A program made the translations under genes and the position numbers. Positions 50,697 through 58,900 of a stretch of 64,000 bases of DNA are shown here, piece by piece. The DNA is from Candidatus Hydrogenedentota bacterium. Its GTDB lineage: Bacteria; Hydrogenedentota; Hydrogenedentia; Hydrogenedentales; CAITNO01. Within the stretch, counting starts at the first letter, position 1, and every line of letters begins with the position of its first letter. A model generated the notes under the pieces. It did not search any database and was not told where the DNA came from. It saw only the letters and a list, made by a program, of their open reading frames with translations. Location: the NCBI GenBank assembly GCA_903893795.1, contig CAITNO010000106.1, positions 62,001 through 126,000 on the forward strand, written 5' to 3'.

Positions 50697-51515
50697 TCAA
50701 AGCCTTGCCTCGTCCCTCGTCACTTCCGGAAGCACATCTTTCGGGCGCACATGCTCGGGTTGGAAATGATTGCGCAGGTCATTGTCCGACGGGTAGGTGA
50801 TCAGGACCGTGCGGCGTCTGCCGAAGAATAGGAAGAAGGCCCCGGCGGCCACGGCCGATGCGCCGCCCTCGTAGACACCCGCAGCCAGGTGCGCGACGGT
50901 GCCCGCGCCGCCGCAGGCAATCACGGGAATGGACACCGCGCCGGACACGGCGCGGACCAGGTCGAGGTCATACCCCTCCAGCGTCCCGTCGCGATCAATG
51001 GACGTAATCAGGATTTCACCGGCGCCCGCCTCCTCGGCGGCGCGTGCCGCCGCCACGGGGTCAATGCCTGTGGGCCGCGAGGCGGCACGGGTGCATACCT
51101 CCCAGCCGTCGCCGCGCCGCTGCGCGTCGATGGATACCACCATGCACTGGCGGCCGAAGCGGTCGGCGCCTTTGGCGATAAGGTTCGGGTCTTCCACGGC
51201 GGCCGTGTTCAGCACCACGCGGTCCGCGCCCGCCTGCAACAGGTCCCACATCATGTCCACCGAGCGGATGCCGCCGCCGACAGTGAAGGGCATGAAGGAC
51301 TCACGGGCAATCTCGCGGACGATATCGCTGACCGGCCCCCGGCCCTCGGCCGTGGCGCAGGTGTCCAGCAGCACCAGCTCGTCCACATTGTGCCGGTTGA
51401 ACACGCGGGCCGCGTTGACGGGGCAGCCGACATACTTGAAGTCGCTGAATTTCACGCCTTTTTCCAGGCCCCGCTGCCGCAGCAGCAGCACCGGCATCAC
51501 CCGTACCTTATTCAT
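50697..51515 (-). CDS. HisF-like cyclase paralogue (HisF2) of the amidation module
   Basis: 272 aa. An imidazole-glycerol-phosphate synthase barrel: VKFSDFKYVGCPVNAARVFN, DELVLLDTCAT, FTVGGGIRSVDMM, GADRVVLNTAA, VVSIDAQR with the second catalytic Asp, ILITSIDRDGTLEGYD and VIACGGAGT. At the usual first catalytic Asp (CLDV in true HisF) the sequence has Leu (PVLLLRQ), so histidine-pathway cyclisation is unlikely. The tail (about 250-272) is extra. This type serves as the ammonia-delivering partner in O-antigen sugar amidation. ATG 51515 has GGAGG 7 bases upstream and overlaps the hisH2 stop by 8 bp. Confidence 0.88.
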   Translation of the reverse strand: MNKVRVMPVLLLRQRGLEKGVKFSDFKYVGCPVNAARVFNRHNVDELVLLDTCATAEGRGPVSDIVREIARESFMPFTVGGGIRSVDMMWDLLQAGADRVVLNTAAVEDPNLIAKGADRFGRQCMVVSIDAQRRGDGWEVCTRAASRPTGIDPVAAARAAEEAGAGEILITSIDRDGTLEGYDLDLVRAVSGAVSIPVIACGGAGTVAHLAAGVYEGGASAVAAGAFFLFFGRRRTVLITYPSDNDLRNHFQPEHVRPKDVLPEVTRDEARL

Positions 51516-52134
51516 GGGCCGTCCTCCGGGCAAAGTTGGCCAGGAGGCGGATGCCGTTCTCGTAGCTTTTCTCCGGGTGAAACTGGGTGCCGAAGATGTG
51601 GCCGTTCAGGCTGGCGCTGGAAATGAAGGTGTCCCCATAGACGCTGGTGGTCAGCGCCGCTTCGGGCACGGGGTCGGTGACGTGGTAAGAATGGGCGAAA
51701 TAGAAGCAGGCGCGCGGGTCAATGCCCTCGAAAATGGGGCTTTCCGCCTCGCGTTGCAGGTCGTTCCAGCCCATGTGGGGAATCTTGACGCCCGAATCGG
51801 CGGCAAAGCGGAAGCGGCGCGTTGTGCCGCCCAGCCATCCCAGGCCTTCGGCGTCGCCCTCCTCACCGTGGGAGGTCATCAACTGAAACCCGAGGCAGAT
51901 GCCCAGCACGGGCACCTGCCCGTCGAGCACACGATGGTTGAGCAGTTCCACCAGACCCCGGCCGCGCAGGTTGCGCATGGCCTCGGCGTAGGCGCCCACG
52001 CCGGGCAGCACAATGCCCGACGCCGCCGTAATATCCGCCGGATCGGAGGAGACTTTGACGACCGCCCCGGCCTTGCCAAAGGCGCGGACCACCGAGTCCA
52101 GATTGCCCATGCCGTAATCCAGCACCACTATCAT
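51508..52134 (-). CDS. HisH-like glutaminase paralogue (HisH2) of the amidation module
   Basis: 208 aa. A triad glutaminase: LDYGMGNLDSVVRAF and LPGVGAYAEAM at the start, the nucleophile elbow GICLGFQLM (Cys), and FHPEKS carrying the His-Glu pair. It hydrolyses glutamine to glutamate and ammonia, which is channelled to HisF2 and on to WbpG. Being placed with wbpG and overlapping hisF2, it is not expected to be the histidine-pathway gene. GAGG lies upstream of the ATG. The 340-bp gap before it also holds the RRM promoter on the other strand. Confidence 0.92.
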   Translation of the reverse strand: MIVVLDYGMGNLDSVVRAFGKAGAVVKVSSDPADITAASGIVLPGVGAYAEAMRNLRGRGLVELLNHRVLDGQVPVLGICLGFQLMTSHGEEGDAEGLGWLGGTTRRFRFAADSGVKIPHMGWNDLQREAESPIFEGIDPRACFYFAHSYHVTDPVPEAALTTSVYGDTFISSASLNGHIFGTQFHPEKSYENGIRLLANFARRTAHE

Positions 52135-52474
52135 TGTTTGTGCCTCATGCCACTATTGTATCCGGTTCAAGGCTGTTGATGCCAAGGAGGACGGGGATGT
52201 GCGAAACCACGCCATCTGTCGGGGAAACATGCGCTCCCCTTGCCCGGCGGAGCGGCGGAAGAAGCGGATAAAATAAATAATTTGAAAAATAGATGAAAAT
52301 ATGTTATATTATTCTAGTGTTCTGGGATGCGTTGTTTGCGTTCCCCAGACGCACACGTCGATCAGCTCCTCTGGTGTCCGAGTACCCTGAAAATGTCCCT
52401 GGCCCCTGTTTGTGCTGAACCGACCGAGTGATAACACTTGGGCGTGAAGCCCAAAACAACAGGAGTCGAATCGT
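52135..52474 (+). other. 340-bp gap: promoter and long 5' leader of the RRM gene
   Basis: An AT-rich patch (52266-52320) carries TTGAAA (52282-52287), 17-bp spacer and TATATT (52305-52310), a strong sigma70 match. The predicted leader is about 158 nt and contains a hairpin TCTGGG..CCCAGA (52321-52349) and a small TTGGGC/GCCCAA hairpin near 52438-52453, with AACAGGAG just before the ATG. Long structured leaders of this kind are common on cold-shock-type RNA-binding protein genes. Confidence 0.7.
52282..52310 (+). promoter_or_regulatory. Promoter of the RRM RNA-binding protein gene
   Basis: TTGAAA, 17-bp spacer, TATATT; 5 of 6 matches in each box, in the most AT-rich stretch of this part of the window. 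Confidence 0.72.
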
Positions 52475-52789
52475 ATGAACATTTTCGTGGGCAATCTGTC
52501 CTTCACCACCAAAGAAGAGTCCCTCCGCGAAGCTTTCGAAGGCTACGGCCAGGTTTCCTCAGCCCGCGTCGTCACCGACCGTGAAACCGGCCGCTCGCGC
52601 GGCTTCGGCTTCATCGAGATGTCGAACGCAGCCGAAGGTCAGGCCGCCATCCAGGCGCTTGACGGCCGTGACATGGACGGTCGCGCGTTGAAGGTCAACG
52701 AGGCCCGCCCGAAGGAAGAGAGCAGCCGTGGCCCGCGCAGTGACTCGCGCGGCGGCGGCAGCAGCAGCGGAAGTTTCCGCCGCTACTAG
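52475..52789 (+). CDS. RRM-domain RNA-binding protein (cold-inducible type)
   Basis: 104 aa. One RNA-recognition motif (about 1-80): RNP2 IFVGNL at residues 3-8 and RNP1 RSRGFGFIEM, both intact. The C-terminus is an Arg/Gly/Ser-rich tail (RGGGSSSGSF) that adds non-specific RNA binding. Bacterial proteins of this class are small cytoplasmic RNA chaperones, often cold-induced. The long structured leader, strong promoter and terminator downstream suggest an abundant, single-gene transcript. It converges on a small Lys-rich protein gene. Confidence 0.94.
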   Translation: MNIFVGNLSFTTKEESLREAFEGYGQVSSARVVTDRETGRSRGFGFIEMSNAAEGQAAIQALDGRDMDGRALKVNEARPKEESSRGPRSDSRGGGSSSGSFRRY

Positions 52790-52818
52790 TCCCCAGCTTT
52801 CCCCTACACTGACAATTA

Positions 52819-52849
52819 CGGCCGGGTTCCCATTACGGGAGCCCGGCCG
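52819..52849 (+). terminator. Rho-independent terminator after the RRM gene
   Basis: A 13-bp stem (52819-52831 with 52837-52849, one G:U pair) and 5-nt loop, followed by ACTTTCATTTG. It begins 30 bp after the stop codon. Confidence 0.8.
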
Positions 52850-52903
52850 ACTTTCATTTGCTGCCGCCTCCAAAGGAATGGGGGCGGCAAATGCCCTCAG
52901 GCC

Positions 52904-53014
52904 TTACTTCTTCTTTGCCGCCGGTTCGGCGGCGGGCTTGCCCTTGGCAGGCACGGCCTTTGCCGCCTTCTGTTTCTGCCCTTTGTCCTTGTCCTTCTTG
53001 CCTTTGTCGCCCAT
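52904..53014 (-). CDS. 36-aa Lys/Ala-rich protein
   Basis: A complete short gene: ATG at 53014, stop at 52904. The product MGDKGKKDKDKGQKQKAAKA continues with an Ala/Pro/Lys tail ending KKK; about one third is Lys. GGGAG lies 10 bases upstream. Short proteins starting MGDKGKKDKDK occur next to or apart from other genes in many GC-rich bacteria, usually unassigned; nucleic-acid binding is a guess from the charge. It faces the RRM gene tail to tail. Confidence 0.65.
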   Translation of the reverse strand: MGDKGKKDKDKGQKQKAAKAVPAKGKPAAEPAAKKK

Positions 53015-53250
53015 GGTCAGTCTCTCCCGTTAATGGTGACTGTTGTCCTCGCGCCACGGGGAACATCCCCGTGCTCCATCGCACATAATGATAACGACTT
53101 CCATCTTCTGCGGCAACTCCCCGGACCGGGAATTTTGCACTGTGAATTACGGCCCTTGCCCCTTATAATGCGAGGCGGTTTCCCCGGCGCACGGACGGCC
53201 GGGCAGATTCCTGAAAAAGCATGCCCAACACGGGAACGGGAGACAGGGAC

Positions 53251-55773
53251 ATGAACGGTCACAAGGGTATCCTGACAGCGCTTGCGGCGCTCTGCACGGC
53301 GGCGTGGGCCGCCTGGGGCGTTGCCCCGAACGCCGACGAACTGGCCACCTCGCACCAATGGGCGGCGCTGAAATTCTCCGGCGCCGCGCCGGTTGCCGCC
53401 GTTCCCTCGCTGGAGGTGCTGGCCAACCACGACCCGGTGCTGAAGAACGACCGTTACGGCAGGCCCATGCATCTGGGCGACGCGGAATACACGCGGGGGC
53501 TCTTCTGCCACGCGGTGAGCCGGATTGTCGTCCATCTGCCGGGGCCGGGCAGGAGCTTTACGGCCGTGGTGGGTGTGGACAAGAACGACAACACGGCGGG
53601 CGGCGGCGGTTCCATCGTCTTTTCGGTGGGGGCGGACGGAAAGGCGCTGTGGCAGTCTGACGTGTTGAAGGGGGGCGGCCAGCCGGGACTGCCGGTGTCG
53701 GTGGATTTGGCGGGGGCAAAAGACTTCACGCTCGAAATCGGCGATGGGGGCGACGGCATTTCGTGCGACCAGGGTGACTGGGCCAATGCCCGGGTGACGC
53801 TCGCGGACGGGGGAGAGCTGATGCTGGATGAACTGCCCATGGCGGGCGGTCCGGTGGTGCAGGACGGCGCCACGCCACCCTTCTCCTTTGTCTATGACGG
53901 CAAGCCGTCTGCCGACCTGCTTCCGTCGTGGACCGTCAAGCGCGTCTCCACCAAGCTCGACGACACGCGCACGGGGCACAATGTGACCTACACCGATCCG
54001 AAGACCGGCCTGGAACTGCGCTGCGAGGCGGTTGAGTATCTAGATTTCCCGACGGTGGAATGGACGCTCCATTTTAAGAACATCGGCGCGGCCGACACGC
54101 CGATACTGGAAAAGATCCAGGCACTGGAACTGGGCATGGAACGGGCCGATTCCGGCGAGTTCCTGCTGCACCACAATGTGGGCTCCCCGGCAAACGGCAC
54201 CGATTACGGGCCGCTGGAAACGAAGCTGGAGGCAAACACCTCCAAGCGCATCGGCGCGGCCGGCGGCCGGCCGACCAATACGGACATGTCCTATTTCAAC
54301 ATCGAGTCGTCGGCCCATGACGGGGTGATCGCCGTGGTGGGTTGGCCGGGCCAGTGGTCGTCCGAGTTTAAGCGCGACGCGGGAAAGCGGCTGCATCTCA
54401 GCGCCGGACAGGAGCTCACCCACTTCAAACTGCTGCCGGGCGAGGAAGTGCGGTCGCCGTTGATCGTGCTTCAGTTCTGGAAGGGCGACTGGACGCGCTC
54501 GCAGAACCTCTGGCGCCGCTGGATGATGGCGCACAGCATGCCCCGCCCCGGCGGAAAACTGCCCCAGCCCATCGTCGAGGCGTCCAGTTCGCGGGCCTAC
54601 GAGGAAATGATCAAGGCTGACGCCGACAAGCAGATCATGTTCATCGATCGGTACATCGAGGAGGGCATCAAGCTCGATTTTTGGTGGATGGATGCGGGCT
54701 GGTATATCCAGGAAAAGGGATGGCCCCAGGTGGGCACCTGGGAGGTGGACCCGAAACGCTTCCCCGACGGGTTCAAACCGATCAGCAAACATGCCCACGA
54801 GAAGGGCATCAAGATTCTGGTGTGGTTCGAGCCGGAACGCGTGACCGGGGACACCTGGCTCACGCAGAACCACCCCGAGTGGATTCTGGGCGGGGCCAAG
54901 GGCGGCCTGCTCAACCTCGGCAATGACACGGCGCGAGAATGGCTCACCGAGCACATCGACAAACTCATCACGGAACAGGGCATTGACCTCTACCGGCAGG
55001 ATTTCAACATGGACCCGCTCGATTTCTGGCGGGGCAATGACGCCGAGGACCGGCAGGGCATCACCGAGATTAAGCACGTCACCGGCTATTTGGCCTACTG
55101 GGACGAACTGCGACGGCGCCACCCGGACATGCTGATTGACTCCTGCGCCTCCGGCGGACGGCGCAACGACCTGGAAACGATGCGGCGCGCCGTCCCGCTC
55201 TGGCGCAGTGACTACGCCTTCGAGCCCGTCGGCCACCAGTGCATGACCTACGGCATCTCGCAGTGGATTCCCTTCCATGGCACGGGCACCGTGGCCTGCG
55301 TAAATGCGGGCTACTACGGCGGCGGCTGGACGCCCGTCGAGCCCTACGCGTTCTGGAGCAACGTTGCGCCCAGCACCGGGTGCGGTTTCGATTTGCGGGT
55401 GAGGAACATCGACTACGCCGCGCTGCGGAAGCTCTTCGACGCATGGCGGGGCATCAGTGCCAACTACTACGGCGATTACTATCCGCTGACCAAGTGGTCC
55501 ATGGACAAGGACGTCTGGATTGCCTGGCAGTTTGACCGGCCCGAGGCGGGGGAGGGCTTGGTGCAGGTGTTTCGCCGCGCCGAAAGCATCTTCACCGGCG
55601 CCTCATTGACACTCCAGGGACTCGATCCCGCGGCACAATATGAAATCACCGACGTGACGACCGGCGCGGTCTCCAAACACGGCGGTGCGGACCTGATGAA
55701 AACGGGCCTGCCCGTGCACCTCGATGAGCGGCCGCAGGCGCTTGTGCTGGCATACAAGAAAGCCGGGAAATAG
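53251..55773 (+). CDS. Secreted NPCBM domain plus GH36/GH27-type alpha-galactosidase
   Basis: 840 aa. Signal peptide about 1-23. An NPCBM-like carbohydrate-binding domain (about 30-185; HLGDAEYTRGLFCHAVSRI, GDGGDGISCDQGDWANARV) precedes the GH-D clan barrel: WWMDAGWY, ILVWFEPERV, the nucleophile Asp in LYRQDFNMDP and the acid/base region DSCASGGRRNDLE, then HGTGTV and a C-terminal beta domain. This matches GH36 alpha-galactosidases, which release alpha-galactose with retention. ATG 53251 has GGGAGAC upstream; a perfect -10 TATAAT occurs at 53164-53169 without a clear -35. The 1513-aa protein follows. Confidence 0.93.
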   Translation: MNGHKGILTALAALCTAAWAAWGVAPNADELATSHQWAALKFSGAAPVAAVPSLEVLANHDPVLKNDRYGRPMHLGDAEYTRGLFCHAVSRIVVHLPGPGRSFTAVVGVDKNDNTAGGGGSIVFSVGADGKALWQSDVLKGGGQPGLPVSVDLAGAKDFTLEIGDGGDGISCDQGDWANARVTLADGGELMLDELPMAGGPVVQDGATPPFSFVYDGKPSADLLPSWTVKRVSTKLDDTRTGHNVTYTDPKTGLELRCEAVEYLDFPTVEWTLHFKNIGAADTPILEKIQALELGMERADSGEFLLHHNVGSPANGTDYGPLETKLEANTSKRIGAAGGRPTNTDMSYFNIESSAHDGVIAVVGWPGQWSSEFKRDAGKRLHLSAGQELTHFKLLPGEEVRSPLIVLQFWKGDWTRSQNLWRRWMMAHSMPRPGGKLPQPIVEASSSRAYEEMIKADADKQIMFIDRYIEEGIKLDFWWMDAGWYIQEKGWPQVGTWEVDPKRFPDGFKPISKHAHEKGIKILVWFEPERVTGDTWLTQNHPEWILGGAKGGLLNLGNDTAREWLTEHIDKLITEQGIDLYRQDFNMDPLDFWRGNDAEDRQGITEIKHVTGYLAYWDELRRRHPDMLIDSCASGGRRNDLETMRRAVPLWRSDYAFEPVGHQCMTYGISQWIPFHGTGTVACVNAGYYGGGWTPVEPYAFWSNVAPSTGCGFDLRVRNIDYAALRKLFDAWRGISANYYGDYYPLTKWSMDKDVWIAWQFDRPEAGEGLVQVFRRAESIFTGASLTLQGLDPAAQYEITDVTTGAVSKHGGADLMKTGLPVHLDERPQALVLAYKKAGK

Positions 55774-55782
55774 GAAAGAGAT

Positions 55783-55856
55783 AACCGCAAAGAACACAAA
55801 GAGCGCAGAGAGCAAAACGCCTGGGAGCCTGCCTCTTCTTTGCGATCTTTGCGGTT
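55783..55856. repeat. Imperfect inverted repeat (20-nt arms)
   Basis: 55783-55802 (AACCGCAAAGAACACAAAGA) and 55837-55856 (TCTTTGCGATCTTTGCGGTT) are imperfect reverse complements (18 of 20), separated by 34 nt. It lies in the 129-bp gap between the alpha-galactosidase and the 1513-aa gene. Confidence 0.8.
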
Positions 55857-55902
55857 CAGATTGCTTTGTCTCTTAGGGCTGAGGATACGGAGGAGTTCTG
55901 AA

Positions 55903-58900
55903 ATGAGCCATATTTCACGTTTTGTGGTTGTAGCGGTTTTGCTGCTTGCGCCGATCGTCGCGATGGCGTTTAACCCGCCGGAGGATGCCAGCGGGCCGGT
56001 AAAGCTGCGCATCGAGGCGCCCACGGTGTTCCGGTCGGCCACGGCGCGCTTCACGGCGGTGGTGGTCATCGAGAACGGCGGCACCGCGCCGGTCTCGGGA
56101 CAGGTGCGCCTCTATGGGACAGACGAGTGGACGGCAAGTCCCGTCGAACCGCAGCCGTTCACGGCCAGTTCTGCCGCGCCTTTCGGTCTGACATACACCG
56201 TGACCCCGTCGGCGGGCGCATACAACGCGCGCTATCCGCTGCACGCGGAGGCGAAGCTCGACGCACCGGTGGACGGGCGCGACACGCTCCACGCCATTCT
56301 GATTGCTGAAATGCAGCGGCCCGACCCGCCGCGGCCCGCGCGGGTGGAGCCGTGGACGCCCTGGCCCATCGACGGCACCGCCGCCAAGGCGCTGCTGCGC
56401 TTCCCCGCGCGGCGGGCGGTATGGCAGGTCTTTGGGGCGGAGCCGCATACCACGCCCAGCGGCTGGCAGGGCGCGGACCCCGTCACCGGCACCGCCGTGG
56501 ACTTCAGCACACAGCGGACCCATCCGGACGGGCGCGACACGCTCATGATGCACCCCTGCTGGCGTGGCGGGTCGGGCACGGTGCTGGCCGAGTTCGCGCT
56601 GCAACTTCCCGCCACGCCCTGCCACCTGAATTTCGCCAATGCCATCCGCGACACACAGCCCGGTGAACCGGCCAGTGACGGCGTGACCTTCCGCGTGCGC
56701 GTGGCGCCTTTCGATGCCCCCGACGGCACCTTTGGCGAGGTGGTCTTTGAACGGCATACCGATTCCAAAACATGGCTGGACGGTGAGGCCGATTTGTCCC
56801 AATGGGCGGGGCGGGCCGTGCGGCTCCAACTGGAGTCCCATCCCGGTCCGAAAAACGACACCACCTGCGACGAGTCGCACTGGGGCAATCCCATGCTCGT
56901 TCCCGCCAACCCGCTGGCCGTGGCCACGATGACGGCCGCTCCCGCCATTCCACTTGGCAAGGCGGCCTGCGGCGGTCTGGAATACAGCGTCACCGTCACG
57001 CCGGGGCTGCGCGGACTGCTGGACGGCGAGATTCGGATGGAGAACGGCGACAAGCGGATTGCGTACAAAGGCCTGCACGTGCGGGTGCTGGGGGACGACC
57101 TGGGTGATGCGGCGGGGCCGACCGAACTGCTTCAAGCCGTCGCAGAACCCTGTAACGGAGGGCTGCGTTACCGCCATAAGATGCGCCATGGCGCAGACAA
57201 CTATGATCTCATCGTTGAATGGTGCATGGCTCCCGTAAACGCGGGTGCACAAGTGCAAATAAGGCTGGAAAACGTCCCCGCGCCACAGCCGTGGTTTGAT
57301 GTGCACATCGAGGACGTCGCGCTGGGCTCGACCGACACCCTGCCCCGCGACGTCTACGCGGGCGTGGGCAACGTGCTGCGCAAACCGCAGGATTTCAACC
57401 TGGGCTACGACAGCCACCAACTTGCCACGGCCTATGTCGGCTTCGATTTTGGCAACGGCATTGCGCTGGTGCAGGGCGTCAACGTGCCGCCCTCGCGGTT
57501 GGAGTTCAACCACGGACGCAGAAGCTGCACGCTGCACGCGGGCGGCGAACAGACCATGTCGCTCATCCCCTGCGCGAATGTGTGGGACGGTGTCGGCAAC
57601 TGGGCCGAGTGGGTCGACAGACGCGCGGCCGCGCCAAGCGTGGACAAACTGCGCGGCAAAATGGTCCTTGACCTATGGGGTGGCCGCTACGCCGAGACCG
57701 CCGAGGCGCTCAAGAAGACCTTTGAACAGCTGGGCGATAACAAGTGCGTGGTGGTCTGGCACAACTGGCAGCGCTGGGGCTACGACTACCGCCTCCCGGA
57801 CATATTCCCGCCCGCCCCGGAGTGCGGCACGCCCGAAGACTTTAAGAAGCTGGCCGACACCTGCAAGGACTACGGTGAAATCTTCGCGCCGCACGACAAC
57901 TACATTGACCTCTATCCCGACGCCGATGGGTTCACGTACAAGAACGTGCTTTTCTCCGCCAACGGCGAACCGGTGCGCGCCTGGCTCAATGAGGGCCGGG
58001 GCGCGCAGGCCTACCGCTGGTCCACAGACCGCTTTTGGCCCAGCATGGAAAAGAACCTGGGCCTCCTCAAGAACTTCTGCGCGCCCACGGGCTACTTCGT
58101 CGATGTGTGGTCGTCTATCGGCCCCTATGACGCATGGACCTGGGACGGCAAATACCAGTCAAACGCCTACACTCGCGACGCATGGGGCAAGGCCTTCACG
58201 GAAATTCGCGACACGCTGGACGGTGCGCCAACCATCTCCGAGGGCGGCCACGACCAATTGATTGGTCATTTGGACGGAAGCCAGTGCAACCACCTCCGCG
58301 TCGACCCCAACCCGCCGAATGGCGACGGGTTCACCTGGCGCATCAAATGCGCGGACGCCGAGCGCATCCCCTGGTTCGACGCCGCCTACCACGACCGCTT
58401 CTCCGCCCACGGCGCAGGCTACGACCCGCGCTACCGCGCCGGGCTGGACCCGCGCCTGCACGGCATCTACAGCGACGACTACATCTGCACCGAAGTCATG
58501 GACGGCCACCCGCCGATGACCTCCGACGCCGGTGGATGGGACGTGCTGCGCAAGGCATATCTGTTCGCGGGAATGAGCGAATGGGATAGGGGAAGAGGCC
58601 GGGCGAAACAGGTCGAATTCGAAAACGGTGATTTGCACAAACTACACGTCATCTGGACCGGTAGCAGGGGATATGAGACCTGGATAAACCGTGGCGAACA
58701 GGATTGGGTTGTCGCGGTGCAAGACCGAAGCTACACATTGCCTCAGTATGGTCTTCTCGCGGTGGGGGGCAAGAAGACTCCCCTGGCGGGGATTACGCGC
58801 AACGAGGGTGTCATTGTGGAATGGAGCGAGACGGGGGGAGATGCCGCTCAAGAATATTTCCGCTACTATAACGCCCGACCGCCCTCGGGCGAGACGGCGG

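Noticed and set aside
50697..52134. Histidine biosynthesis hisH/hisF
   Set aside because: The pair overlaps an amidotransferase of the WbpG family, not other his genes, and the first HisF catalytic Asp is replaced by Leu.
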